Shown one piece after another: positions 43,687 through 52,496 of a stretch of 64,000 bases of DNA. Within the stretch, counting starts at the first letter, position 1, and each line of letters starts with the position of its first letter. The notes below the pieces were generated by a model. It did no database searches and was not told the DNA's origin. It worked only from the letters and a program-made list of their open reading frames with translations. Source of the DNA: Yoonia sp034652275 (GTDB taxonomy: Bacteria; Pseudomonadota; Alphaproteobacteria; Rhodobacterales; Rhodobacteraceae); contig NZ_JAXIWG010000001.1 in NCBI RefSeq assembly GCF_034652275.1, positions 496,001-560,000 on the forward strand. The letters run 5' to 3'. Position numbers and translations under genes: made by a program.

Positions 43687-44961
43687 ATGCGCTTTCTGAT
43701 CAGCGCCCCCGCCTCGGGCAGCGGCAAAACCACGGTGACTTTGGGCCTGTTGCGCGCGTTCAGCCGGACGCAGAGCATCCGCAGCGCCAAATCAGGACCA
43801 GATTACATCGACCCCGCCTTTCACGCCGCCGCCTCGGGTGCGGCTTGCGTAAACCTCGATGCCTGGGCCATGACGCCCGACCGGATCAGGACACTCGCCG
43901 CAGGCACCGGCCCGCTGATCGTCGAAGGTGCGATGGGCCTGTTCGACGGCGCGCCGCCTGCAGGCAAAGGCTCCAGCGCCGATCTGGCCAAGATCCTGAC
44001 CCTGCCCGTGGTGCTGGTCATCGACGCAGGGCGCATGGCAGGATCGGTGGGCGCGCTGGCACAAGGTTTCATGCGCTATGACCCTGATCTGCAGGTCGCG
44101 GGCGTGATCCTGAACAATCTGGGCTCGCCCCGGCATGAGGCCATGCTGCGAAACGCCTTGCAGGGTGTGACGATCTTCGGCGCGCTCCCGCGCGACCCTG
44201 CCCTGCATCTGGGATCACGGCATCTGGGGCTGGTGCAGGCACAGGAACGCCCCGATCTGGAGGTTTTCCTCGACCGCGCCGCCGATCTGATGACGCAGCA
44301 TCTGGACCTGACCGCGCTGCAAAAGCTCCACACGCCCCGGCCTCGCGCCGGGGCCTCACCCCGCATAGCCCCCCCTGCCCAACGCATCGCCATCGCCCGC
44401 GACGCGGCGTTTGCCTTCGCCTATCCGCATCTGCTCGACGACTGGCGCGCAGGCGGGGCAGAGCTGCACTTCTTCTCGCCTCTCGCCGATGATCCGGCGC
44501 CGGAGGCTGATTTTATCTACCTGCCCGGCGGCTATCCCGAGCTGCACGCGGGCCGAATTGCGGCGAACGCACGGTTCATGGACAGCCTGCGCCAGTCGCA
44601 GGCCACGATCTATGGCGAATGCGGCGGCTATATGGTGCTGGGTGACGGGCTGGTCGATGCGGATGGCACGCGGCACGCGATGGCGGGGCTGTTGCGGCTC
44701 GAGACCTCTTTTGCGCAGCGCAAGCTGCATCTGGGCTACCGGCATCTGCATGCGGTGCAAGGCCCCTTTGCGGGACACTGGACAGGCCATGAGTTCCATT
44801 ATGCGACCACTCTACGCGCCGAAGGGACACCGCTGTTCACCGCCGGTGACGCCACAGGTGCCGCCTTGCCCCCCATGGGGCTGATCGCTGGTCGCGTGTC
44901 GGGATCTTTTGCGCATCTGATCGACGCATCGGCCATTGCCTCTGCCGAAACCGAGGCGTAG
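43687..44961 (+). CDS. cobB: Cobyrinate / hydrogenobyrinate a,c-diamide synthase
   Basis: The start at 43687 (MRFLISAPASGSGKTT) follows GGAGGG by five bases; upstream codons in frame lie in the repeat. The 424-residue protein has an N-terminal dethiobiotin-synthetase-like ATPase with P-loop SGSGKTTVTLG, SGPDYIDPAFH and EGAMGLFDG. A C-terminal class I glutamine amidotransferase domain has LPGGYPELHAG, the nucleophile motif YGECGGYMVLG and the late GYRHLHAV and HEFHY. It amidates the a and c side chains of the corrin ring. CobB and CbiA types cannot be separated by eye. Confidence 0.95.
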   Translation: MRFLISAPASGSGKTTVTLGLLRAFSRTQSIRSAKSGPDYIDPAFHAAASGAACVNLDAWAMTPDRIRTLAAGTGPLIVEGAMGLFDGAPPAGKGSSADLAKILTLPVVLVIDAGRMAGSVGALAQGFMRYDPDLQVAGVILNNLGSPRHEAMLRNALQGVTIFGALPRDPALHLGSRHLGLVQAQERPDLEVFLDRAADLMTQHLDLTALQKLHTPRPRAGASPRIAPPAQRIAIARDAAFAFAYPHLLDDWRAGGAELHFFSPLADDPAPEADFIYLPGGYPELHAGRIAANARFMDSLRQSQATIYGECGGYMVLGDGLVDADGTRHAMAGLLRLETSFAQRKLHLGYRHLHAVQGPFAGHWTGHEFHYATTLRAEGTPLFTAGDATGAALPPMGLIAGRVSGSFAHLIDASAIASAETEA

Positions 44962-44971
44962 CAATTCGTCC

Positions 44972-46192
44972 ATGGATCTGATCGACGACAGCCGCGCCAA
45001 GCGCAACGTGACCGTGCTGGTGCTGGCGCAGGCCATCCTCGGCGCGCAATTGCCGATGATGTTCGTGATCGGCGGGCTGGCGGGCGGGCAACTGGCCAGC
45101 AACCCGTGCTTTGCGACCTTGCCGATTTCGATGATCGTGTTCGGGTCGATGACGACCGCGCCATGGATCAGCCCGCTGATGCAGCGCAACGGGCGGCGGT
45201 TCGGCTTCATGATCGGCGCGTTCGGAGGCGCGATGGGCGCTGCGGTCTCAGCCTACGGGCTTTATACCGGATCATTCTTCATGCTGCTGGCGGGGTCGTA
45301 TTTGAGCGGGATCTACATGTCCGCGCAAGGGTTCTACCGTTTCGCCGCGACTGACACGGCGTCCGAGGCCTTCCGGCCCAAGGCGATTTCCTTTGTCATG
45401 GCGGGGGGGCTTTTGTCAGCGGTGATCGGGCCGCAGCTTAACAAGCTGGCACAAGACGCCTTTGTCATCCCGTTTCTGGGCTCTTACCTTGCGATCATCC
45501 TGCTCAACCTTGTGGGCGTCGGCCTGTTCTACTGGCTGGATTTGCCCAAGGGGAGCCGGTCGGAACCCAAGGTGCTGAACGCGCTCAAGGGCCGCAGCCG
45601 CCGAGAACTGCTGCGCGATCCGCGCATCATCGTGGCGATCATCTGCGGGATGGTGTCCTATGCGCTGATGAACCTTGTGATGACCTCCACGCCTTTGGCC
45701 GTTGTAGGCTGCGGCTTCACCACCAACAACGCCAATGACATCGTGTCGCTGCATGTGATCGCGATGTTCGCGCCATCCTTCGTGACTGGCCATCTGATCG
45801 CGCGCTTTGGTGTTGAAAAGATCATCGCGACAGGGCTGGTCATCCTTGCCTTGGCGGGGGGTGTGGCCATCGCGGGAGTGGAATTGGCGAATTTCTTCAT
45901 CGCATTGGCGCTGTTGGGCGTGGGCTGGAATTTCGGCTTCATCGGGGCGACAACCATGCTGGCCGGCGCACACAGGCCCGAAGAACGCGGGCAGGTGCAG
46001 GGGTTGAACGACATGCTGGTGTTCGGGATGGTGACGGTTGCGTCGCTGGCAGGCGGTGGATTGCTGAATTGCGCAGGCGGTACCACGGTCGAGGGCTGGA
46101 ATGCCGTCAATCTGGCGATGATTCCGTTTTTGGTGCTGGCGGGGGCGTCGCTGATCTGGTTGTCGCGGCAGCGCAGGGTTGTGGTGTCGTAA
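44972..46192 (+). CDS. MFS transporter
   Basis: A 406-residue protein with about 12 membrane helices and the MFS layout: a loop with PLMQRNGRRFGFMIGAF after helix 2 and a central cytoplasmic stretch LPKGSRSEPKVLNALKGRSRRELLRD. The start at 44972 is taken because it opens with a short polar segment before helix 1; an upstream in-frame ATG lies within cobB. It begins 10 bases after cobB and may be cotranscribed. The substrate is unknown; the neighbour hints at a link to cobalamin but does not prove it. Confidence 0.88.
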   Translation: MDLIDDSRAKRNVTVLVLAQAILGAQLPMMFVIGGLAGGQLASNPCFATLPISMIVFGSMTTAPWISPLMQRNGRRFGFMIGAFGGAMGAAVSAYGLYTGSFFMLLAGSYLSGIYMSAQGFYRFAATDTASEAFRPKAISFVMAGGLLSAVIGPQLNKLAQDAFVIPFLGSYLAIILLNLVGVGLFYWLDLPKGSRSEPKVLNALKGRSRRELLRDPRIIVAIICGMVSYALMNLVMTSTPLAVVGCGFTTNNANDIVSLHVIAMFAPSFVTGHLIARFGVEKIIATGLVILALAGGVAIAGVELANFFIALALLGVGWNFGFIGATTMLAGAHRPEERGQVQGLNDMLVFGMVTVASLAGGGLLNCAGGTTVEGWNAVNLAMIPFLVLAGASLIWLSRQRRVVVS

Positions 46193-46223
46193 GGGGCGCT
46201 GCCCCTCGGCTTCGCCTCACCCC

Positions 46224-46246
46224 GGAGTATTTTTGGAAAAAAGAAG
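46224..46246 (+). repeat. Interspersed intergenic repeat copy
   Basis: GGAGTATTTTTGG, an A-run and GAAG on the plus strand, between the convergent MFS and squalene/phytoene-synthase-like genes. It faces the copy at 43639 in inverted orientation, so cobB and the MFS gene are bracketed by the pair. Confidence 0.75.
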
Positions 46247-46256
46247 TTGGTAGGGC

Positions 46257-47024
46257 TCAGACCCACCAGCCGCGCAAGGCGACATGCGAAAGGCGCAGGC
46301 TTTGGCGGAGCGGCGTGAGTTCGAGGCGGCCTTGCAGCGCGGCGTCGGGGTCGTTGGTAGCTTTGGTCAGAACCGGCCGCGTGGCGTGACCAAGCAGCAA
46401 AGGGGCGCTGGCCTCTCTAGCAAGTTTGCGGCGCGCCGTGCGGGCGATGTCGAGACGCGCCAAGGCACGTTGCGCGAGTCCGGCGATGCCATCACCACTT
46501 GCGTCCAGCAGCGGCTGACGCTGGCGGTCCAGCAGCACGGGCAGCGCGCGCAAGAGGTTTGCGACACCTGTCGCATAGGCGAAATCGGCCACGACGATGT
46601 CGTTTGCATTCCCCAGCAGCCGTGCGGCGGTGATCATCGGCCCGCCGCTGGTGGCGTGGATATAGGCGTCGAAATCGTCCCAGTCCGCGAATGGGTCACT
46701 GTAGATATCCCAGCGCCGCGCGGCGATGGTCGCATCCAGCGCCTCGGCCCCTGCGGGATCCAGCACAGCCCCAAGAGCATCGACGACCTCGTGACGGCGC
46801 ACATTGCCGCCTGCCTTGATCTCTTCCAGCGCGTCGCGCCACCATTGCAGGCGCATTTCCGCAATCATCGGTTCCTTGGTCAGCCAGGGCGCGCGGATGA
46901 TCTCGACGTTGAAGGCATAGACCGGAAACAGCACCCGCCGTGCGGCGACGGGGGCCGCCATGATCGCGCGAAAGCGTTCGGGATCGGCCTTTTCGACCAG
47001 AGCGGCGCAGGCGTCAAAGCTCAT
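46257..47024 (-). CDS. Squalene/phytoene synthase-fold protein (NDUFAF6-like)
   Basis: A 255-residue all-helical protein of the squalene/phytoene synthase superfamily: FPVYAFNVEIIRAP, EMRLQWWRDALEEI and GVANLLRALPVLL. The Asp-rich motifs that bind prenyl diphosphates are not evident. It therefore more likely belongs to the NDUFAF6-like group, implicated in respiratory complex I assembly in mitochondria, than to an active prenyl synthase. Its start shares ATGA with the cimA stop. The role in bacteria is not established. Confidence 0.82.
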   Translation of the reverse strand: MSFDACAALVEKADPERFRAIMAAPVAARRVLFPVYAFNVEIIRAPWLTKEPMIAEMRLQWWRDALEEIKAGGNVRRHEVVDALGAVLDPAGAEALDATIAARRWDIYSDPFADWDDFDAYIHATSGGPMITAARLLGNANDIVVADFAYATGVANLLRALPVLLDRQRQPLLDASGDGIAGLAQRALARLDIARTARRKLAREASAPLLLGHATRPVLTKATNDPDAALQGRLELTPLRQSLRLSHVALRGWWV

Positions 47025-48640
47025 GCCACGGCGCCGTCCCGCACCAGTTTCCAGTTGATCGCGTCGATCAGCGCATCAAAGGACGCATCCACGATATTCG
47101 CGCTGACGCCGACGGTGGACCAGCGGTTACCTTGCCCGTCTTCGCTGTCGATGATGACGCGAGTCACGGCCTCGGTCCCGCCGCCGGTGATGCGGACCTT
47201 GAAATCGACCAGTTCGATATCCTCGATCATCGCCTGATAGGGGCCAAGGTCCTTGGCCAAGGCCCGCGCCAGCGCGTTGACAGGCCCACGGTCGCTGCCA
47301 TCAGGGCCAAGGCTTTCGCTGACGTTGAGAAATTTCTGGCCACGGACCTTGGTCACAACCACAGCCTCGGACAGCGACACCATCTGGTTGCGCTTGTTGC
47401 GGCGGCGTTCGACGGTGACGCGGTAGCGTTTGACCTCGAAGAAATTGGGCAAAAGGCCGAGTTCCGCGCGGGCCAAGAGCTCGAAGCTCGCCTGTGCGGT
47501 GTCATAGGCATAGCCCAGGGCCTCTTTTTCCTTGATCCGTTCGACGATGCGGGCAAGGGCGGGGTTATCCGCCGCGACCTCGATCCCCGCCTCGGCCAAT
47601 CGGGCGCGCAGGTTCGACTGGCCCGCCTGATTGGACATCGGCACGATGCGCGTGTTGCCGACGGCCGCAGGGTCGATATGTTCGTAGGTGCTGGGGTCCT
47701 TGGCAATGGCGCTGGCGTGCAGGCCGGATTTATGCGCAAAGGCCGAGGCCCCGACATAGGGCGCCTGTTTGACCGGCATGCGGTTGAGGATATCGTCCAG
47801 CAGGCGCGAGGCACGGCGCAGCCCGCGCAGCGCGTCAGGGGTGACGCCGGTCTCGAACAGGCTGGCGTAGGGTTCCTTGAGCAGCAGCGTCGGGATCAGG
47901 GTCGTCAGATTGGCATTGCCACAGCGTTCGCCCAGACCGTTCAGCGTGCCTTGCACCTGCCGGACGCCCGCCATCACGGCGGCGAGCGACCCCGCTACGG
48001 CGGTCTCGGTGTCATTGTGGGTATGAATGCCCAGATGGTCGCCGGGGATGCCGCTCGCGATCACCGCTGTCACGATGCGGGCGATGTCGTCGGGCAAGGT
48101 GCCGCCGTTGGTATCGCACAGCACGATCCAGCGTGCGCCAGCGGCAAAGGCTGCGTGGACAACCTCCAGCGCATAGGCGGGGTTGGCCTTGTAGCCGTCA
48201 AAGAAATGTTCCGCGTCGAATAGGGCCTCGCGCCCCTGTTCGGCAAGATGGGCGAAACTCGCGCGGATGTTTTCGACGTTCTCGTCGAGGGTGATGCCAA
48301 GGGCTGTCGTGACATGGAAATCATGCGCCTTGCCGACAAGGCAGACCGACCCTGTGCCCGCATTGAGCACGGCGGCCAGCACGTCGTCGTTGTCGGCCGA
48401 ACGCCCTTGGCGTTTCGTCATGCCAAAAGCGGTGAGGCGGGCGCGGGTCGCGGGGGGGCTCGCGAAAAACTCCGTATCGGTCGGGTTTGCCCCCGGCCAG
48501 CCGCCTTCGATGTAATCAAGCCCCAGCCCGTCCAGCACGGCGGCGATCTGGTGCTTTTCCTTGGCCGAGAATTGCACACCTTGGGTCTGCGCGCCGTCGC
48601 GCAGGGTGGTGTCGTAAAGGTAAATGCGGTCTTTATGCAT
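47021..48640 (-). CDS. cimA: (R)-Citramalate synthase
   Basis: A 539-residue enzyme of the HMG-CoA-lyase-like family condensing pyruvate with acetyl-CoA, the threonine-independent entry to isoleucine synthesis. Segments are YLYDTTLRDGAQTQGVQFS at the start, YIEGGWPGANPTD, IVLCDTNGGTLPDDIARI, GIHTHNDTETAVAGS and GLGERCGNANL. A LeuA-type C-terminal dimerisation domain carries the allosteric site. YIEGGWPGANPTD and the overall length favour the CimA subgroup over LeuA. It is followed, with ATGA overlap, by the NDUFAF6-like gene. Confidence 0.93.
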   Translation of the reverse strand: MHKDRIYLYDTTLRDGAQTQGVQFSAKEKHQIAAVLDGLGLDYIEGGWPGANPTDTEFFASPPATRARLTAFGMTKRQGRSADNDDVLAAVLNAGTGSVCLVGKAHDFHVTTALGITLDENVENIRASFAHLAEQGREALFDAEHFFDGYKANPAYALEVVHAAFAAGARWIVLCDTNGGTLPDDIARIVTAVIASGIPGDHLGIHTHNDTETAVAGSLAAVMAGVRQVQGTLNGLGERCGNANLTTLIPTLLLKEPYASLFETGVTPDALRGLRRASRLLDDILNRMPVKQAPYVGASAFAHKSGLHASAIAKDPSTYEHIDPAAVGNTRIVPMSNQAGQSNLRARLAEAGIEVAADNPALARIVERIKEKEALGYAYDTAQASFELLARAELGLLPNFFEVKRYRVTVERRRNKRNQMVSLSEAVVVTKVRGQKFLNVSESLGPDGSDRGPVNALARALAKDLGPYQAMIEDIELVDFKVRITGGGTEAVTRVIIDSEDGQGNRWSTVGVSANIVDASFDALIDAINWKLVRDGAVA

Positions 48641-48651
48641 CTGGCGCTGTC

Positions 48652-48674
48652 CAAAATTTTCGCCGAAAATTTTG
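48652..48674. repeat. Perfect palindrome, AT-armed
   Basis: CAAAATTTTCG-c-CGAAAATTTTG, an 11-bp perfect stem about a single central base, lies 12 bases upstream of the cimA start codon. Its position suits either an operator over the cimA promoter or ribosome-binding region, or a dispersed palindromic element. Confidence 0.7.
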
Positions 48675-48680
48675 AGCGGG

Positions 48681-48711
48681 GATGAAGAATTTTTGACAAA
48701 AATTCTTCATC
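48681..48711 (-). terminator. Perfect 14-bp hairpin at the end of cysS
   Basis: GATGAAGAATTTTT-gac-AAAAATTCTTCATC is a perfect 14-bp stem with a 3-base loop, and includes the cysS stop codon region (48707-48709). Transcription of cysS meets it at its very end, so it may act as terminator or 3'-end stabiliser, though the stem is AT-rich and no separate T-run follows. Confidence 0.55.
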
Positions 48712-50143
48712 CGAGCCCACCGAGTTTCGACGCATCAAAATCGGGGCCCGGCGTCCATGTCGCCTGCCCGCCCACATCGGTCACCTGCACGCCTGCGGCG
48801 GTCAGGATATCGCGCACCTCGTCGGCCTGCGCCCAGTCCTTGGCGGCGCGGGCGGCAGCGCGGGCGGTCAGCAGGGCATCGACACGCGCGGCGACGGCGG
48901 GTGTGACACCCGGCCCCGCCTCTGCCCCGTCGAACAGCGGGATCGCGGACCAGTCGCGCACCAACCCGAGCATCTCCATCCCGTGGGCAAAGCCTGCAAG
49001 GGCTGTCGGTGTCTTGCCTTTGGCAAGCACATGCAGCCGCGCGATGGCGCCCGATGTGTTCAGGTCATTGGCCAGCACGCCGAGGAATTCGGCATCCGCC
49101 TGCCATTTGCCGTCCGCCTTCAGCGCGCGGATCAGGTCGGGGCCGAAGCCATGGCCGTGCAGGATGCCGTACCAGCGGCGGAGCGTCAGGTCAGCCTCGG
49201 CGCGGCGGGCCTCGGTCCAGTCCATCGTCTTGCTGTAATGGGTGCCGAGCATGACAAGGCGGATCACCTCGCCCGGAATACCCTGATCGAGCAGGTCGCG
49301 GATGGTAAAGAAATTGCCCAGGGATTTGGACATTTTCTTGCCCTCGACCTGCAGCATTTCATTATGGACCCAATAGCGCGCGAATTCGCCATGCGGATGG
49401 GCGCAAGAAGACTGCGCGATCTCGTTTTCGTGATGCGGGAATTGCAGGTCATTTCCGCCGCCATGAATGTCGAAACTTTCCCCCAGCAATTCATGCGCCA
49501 TCGCGGAGCATTCGATATGCCAACCCGGACGGCCATAACCCCAGGGGCTGTCCCAGCCCGGCACGCCGTCGCCTGACGGTTTCCACAGCACGAAATCCAT
49601 CGGGTTGCGTTTGTAGGGCGCGACCTCGACCCGCGCACCGGCAATCATGTCGTCGATGGACCGGCCCGACAGCGCGCCGTATTCGGCATAGCTTTCGACG
49701 GCGAACAACACATGGCCTTCGGCCTCGTAGGCGTGATCCTTGGCGACAAGATCCGCGATCATTGCGATCATCTGGCCGATGTATTGCGTGGCGCGGGGTT
49801 CATGCGTGGGACGCAGCGCGCCAAGGGCGTCCATATCGGCATGATACCAGCCGATGGTTTCGGCTGTGATATCACCGATGGCGCGCCCGCTTTCGGCCGC
49901 GCGCGCGTTGATCTTGTCGTCCACATCGGTGAAATTGCGCACATAGGTCACGTGTTTCGCGCCATAGACATGGCGCAGCAGCCGGAACAGCACATCAAAC
50001 ACCAGAGACGGGCGCGCGTTGCCCAGATGGGCGCGGTCATAGACCGTGGGTCCGCACAGATACATCCGCACATTACGCGCGTCGATCGGAACGAAGTCTT
50101 CGCGTTTGCGGGTTTTGGTGTTGTGCAGCCGGATGGTGGTCAT
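48707..50143 (-). CDS. cysS: Cysteinyl-tRNA synthetase
   Basis: A 478-residue class I synthetase. The Zn-site and HIGH-type region read MYLCGPTVYDRAHLGNARPSL; YVRNFTDVDDKI, GRPGWHIECSAM, the zinc ligands around HGGGNDLQFPHHENEIAQS and KMSKSLGNFFTI are all present. The C-terminal anticodon-binding part (GVTPAVAARVDALL) is of normal length. The gene appears to be transcribed alone, with a perfect hairpin at its end, then the cimA operon. Confidence 0.98.
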   Translation of the reverse strand: MTTIRLHNTKTRKREDFVPIDARNVRMYLCGPTVYDRAHLGNARPSLVFDVLFRLLRHVYGAKHVTYVRNFTDVDDKINARAAESGRAIGDITAETIGWYHADMDALGALRPTHEPRATQYIGQMIAMIADLVAKDHAYEAEGHVLFAVESYAEYGALSGRSIDDMIAGARVEVAPYKRNPMDFVLWKPSGDGVPGWDSPWGYGRPGWHIECSAMAHELLGESFDIHGGGNDLQFPHHENEIAQSSCAHPHGEFARYWVHNEMLQVEGKKMSKSLGNFFTIRDLLDQGIPGEVIRLVMLGTHYSKTMDWTEARRAEADLTLRRWYGILHGHGFGPDLIRALKADGKWQADAEFLGVLANDLNTSGAIARLHVLAKGKTPTALAGFAHGMEMLGLVRDWSAIPLFDGAEAGPGVTPAVAARVDALLTARAAARAAKDWAQADEVRDILTAAGVQVTDVGGQATWTPGPDFDASKLGGLG

Positions 50144-50304
50144 GATGCCTCGCGCGCAGGGTTATGCTGCGGGCTTAGCTGCTTGCGATCTGGTGTGAAA
50201 CGACAAAAAGCGGCCCGCGACGGATGTCAGCAGGGAATAATGCAGCAGATAATGGTGCAAATGCTCTTCATGAGGATTGCCTAGCGCCAAATGCCGCCCA
50301 AGGC

Positions 50305-50340
50305 AACGAAAAAGGGCCTGCGCGTGCTGCGCAGGCCCTT
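50305..50340 (-). terminator. Intrinsic terminator of the porin-like gene
   Basis: A perfect 12-bp stem AAGGGCCTGCGC / GCGCAGGCCCTT with a 5-base loop lies 21 bases after the stop codon at 50361. On the minus strand it is followed by a run of T residues, the classic intrinsic terminator form. Confidence 0.9.
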
Positions 50341-50360
50341 CGTCCGATCAGGTGATCAGA

Positions 50361-50993
50361 TTAGAACTGGAACGACACGCGGGCCGTTGCAGTTGTGGCG
50401 CGGACGCCCAGACCTGGAGTCGCTTCCAGATCGCCTTCATAGAACTTGTGCTGCAGAACTTCGCCGCCGATCAGGATGCTGTCGGAGAACTTGTATGCAA
50501 CGCCGGCACCGTAAAAGTCGCCGTCAAACTCTGCATCAGACTCGCCGCCGCTCTGGTTTGCGCGAACAACGCCACCTGTGACGTATGGCAGGAACGCGCC
50601 TGCGTCATAGCCAACGCGGGCTTTCAGACGCAGGATGCTGTCCAGGTCTTGGCCATTTGCGCTAATGTCGGTCAGGTCGTAATCGGCTTCTGCGCCAAGA
50701 ACGATCGAACCGAGGTCATACATGTAACCGGCATGCACACCACCGATCAGGCCGTCCAGATCAGGCTGTTCGGGCTGCGCAGAGATCGTCAGATCGCCGT
50801 AACCCAGCTGGCCACCGACGTAGAAGCCGGTCCAGTCAGAGCCGCGCATCACTGGTGCGGGTGCGGGTGCGACCGGGGTTGGTGCCACTGTCTCGACGGG
50901 CTGGGCCAAACCGCCAGCGGTGGCCATGCCTGCGGCCAGTGCGAGCGGTGCTGCCAGCATCGCGGTGCGTGCGAATTTGAATGTGGTGGTCAT
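50361..50993 (-). CDS. Outer-membrane beta-barrel protein (Omp25/31, opacity-type)
   Basis: A 210-residue secreted protein. The signal peptide MTTTFKFARTAMLAAPLALA and then AGMATAG is followed by a Pro/Val-rich spacer (PVETVAPTPVAPAPAPV) and an eight-stranded barrel domain from about residue 52: WTGFYVGGQLGYGDL, GLIGGVHAGYMYDLGSIVLG and ARVGYDAGAFLPYVTGGVV. The terminal TATARVSFQF ends in Phe, the outer-membrane insertion signal. It is one gene with its own terminator. A palindrome (51066) sits 73 bases upstream of the start. Its role in cell surface structure is inferred from the family. Confidence 0.9.
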   Translation of the reverse strand: MTTTFKFARTAMLAAPLALAAGMATAGGLAQPVETVAPTPVAPAPAPVMRGSDWTGFYVGGQLGYGDLTISAQPEQPDLDGLIGGVHAGYMYDLGSIVLGAEADYDLTDISANGQDLDSILRLKARVGYDAGAFLPYVTGGVVRANQSGGESDAEFDGDFYGAGVAYKFSDSILIGGEVLQHKFYEGDLEATPGLGVRATTATARVSFQF

Positions 50994-51325
50994 TTTTTAT
51001 TCTCCGTGTTTTCGGGTTGTCGTGTGATGCGTATTTGACAGCTAAACCGGAGCGTTCAACCGGCCTCACAGCGCTGTGATGGAAATGGGCGGGTTTGACC
51101 CCAATTACCGTGCCGCTCGGCCAGTATCCGCCCAACATCGCGACAAAAACGCAACAGTCAGCACAAAAATAACAGGGGCTTTGCAAGGGTTTAGAAAGTA
51201 TCCGGTGACATGGACGTGTGAATCATTAGCGTTTCGTTCCCGATGTTCACACGAGCGTAATGAGCGGGTAGGTCTTCCACCGCGCTATTCCCCTCGGATG
51301 GCGTGGAAGTTGCACCGGCAAGCGC
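50994..51325. other. 332-base gap upstream of the porin-like gene
   Basis: No gene is supported here. A GGAGAATAAAAA-type site for the porin-like gene lies at its left end and the palindrome at 51066 is the only strong element. The right part, before the anmK stop, shows no clear terminator; a short AT-rich stretch lies around 51150-51230. Confidence 0.5.
51066..51079. promoter_or_regulatory. Candidate operator upstream of the porin-like gene
   Basis: TCACAGCGCTGTGA is a perfect 14-bp palindrome with an AGCGCT centre, like LacI-family operators and like the zwf site. It lies 73 bases before the porin-like start codon, where an operator or activator site is plausible. The regulator is not known. 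Confidence 0.45.
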
Positions 51326-52435
51326 TCAGACGATCGCCCGCGCCGGTGGCAGCGCAACCCGACCGCCGCACACCGGCTGCGGCACGCCCGTCGTGCCCGG
51401 CGCCGACAGCGGGAGCCCTCGCAGGACCCGCACAGCCAGATAGGCAAAAGCCTGCGCCTCGAGCATGTCACCGTCCAGCCCCACCGCCTCGACCGGATCG
51501 ACGGGCAGGCCGCAGGCCGCAGCCAGCCCCGCCATCAGCGTCGCATTGTGCCGCCCGCCGCCTGTGACCAGCAACCGCTCGGGCGGGCGCGGGCAGAGCG
51601 ACAGACCCGACGTAACCGACCAGACGACTGCCTGCGTCAAGGTGGCGATGGCATCGGCATCAGTTAGATGGGCTGTGGCTGGGCCAAGTTTGCGGAAATG
51701 ATCCCGGTCGAGCGACTTGGGTGCTGGTTTTGCGAAATAGGGATCGGCGCGGAAATCGGCCAGCGCCGCCATATCCGCCGTGCCAGCAGCGGCGACCTTC
51801 CCGCCGTCGTCCTGCACACGACCAAAGCGCGCGCGCATCGCATCATTGATCGGCGCATTCGCAGGCCCGGTGTCGAACGCAAGCAAAGCCCCCGGATCAG
51901 CCGGATCGGCACAGGCCGGATCGACCCATGTCAGATTGCCTACCCCGCCAAGGTTCAGGAATGCGACGGGCGCGCGCGCACCCATCCATTTGGCCAGCGC
52001 GAAGTGATAAAACGGCGCCAGTGGCGCACCCTGCCCGCCTGCCGCCACATCAGCGCTGCGGAAATCCCAGACAACCGGACAACCCAAAGCCGCGGCCAGC
52101 CTGTCCCCGTTGCCGCATTGATGCGTGCCGCGCCCGCCGGGGTCATGCGCAAGCGTCTGCCCGTGGAACCCCGCAACGGCGACGTCGGGAAACCCCGCCA
52201 TAACCGCGATATGCACGTCCTCCACGATACGGGCCGCGGCGGTGACATCCTGATCCGGCCAAAGCCCGAGATGCGCGCGCAGCACCTCCTGTTCGGCAGG
52301 GCTATAGGCGCGATAGGCGACAGGGCCGAACCCGAAGATCTTTACACCATCGGTTTCGACCACGGCGGCGTCGACTCCGTCCAGTGACGTCCCCGACATC
52401 GTGCCCAGGGCTGTGACCGCGATCCCCTCCAACAT
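51326..52435 (-). CDS. anmK: Anhydro-N-acetylmuramic acid kinase
   Basis: The start at ATG 52435 (MLEGIAVTALGTMSGTSLDG) follows GAGGG by seven bases; an in-frame start 57 bases earlier is unlikely. The 369-residue protein is full length for AnmK, which opens and phosphorylates 1,6-anhydro-MurNAc recovered from cell-wall turnover. Motifs are ALGTMSGTSLDGVDAAVVE (phosphate loop), FHGQTLAHDPGGRGTHQCGNG, FLNLGGVGNLTWVDP, FDTGPANAPINDAM and LLVTGGGRHNATLM. Divergent from tyrS. Confidence 0.96.
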   Translation of the reverse strand: MLEGIAVTALGTMSGTSLDGVDAAVVETDGVKIFGFGPVAYRAYSPAEQEVLRAHLGLWPDQDVTAAARIVEDVHIAVMAGFPDVAVAGFHGQTLAHDPGGRGTHQCGNGDRLAAALGCPVVWDFRSADVAAGGQGAPLAPFYHFALAKWMGARAPVAFLNLGGVGNLTWVDPACADPADPGALLAFDTGPANAPINDAMRARFGRVQDDGGKVAAAGTADMAALADFRADPYFAKPAPKSLDRDHFRKLGPATAHLTDADAIATLTQAVVWSVTSGLSLCPRPPERLLVTGGGRHNATLMAGLAAACGLPVDPVEAVGLDGDMLEAQAFAYLAVRVLRGLPLSAPGTTGVPQPVCGGRVALPPARAIV

Positions 52436-52496
52436 CTGCTTTCCCTCATGCCCTGCGCTGACTATAGAGTGCTGATGCGACATTAGGAACAAAGCG

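Noticed and set aside
46257..47024. Active squalene or phytoene synthase
   Set aside because: The prenyl-diphosphate-binding Asp-rich motifs are not evident and no carotenoid or hopanoid genes adjoin it; the NDUFAF6-like reading fits better.
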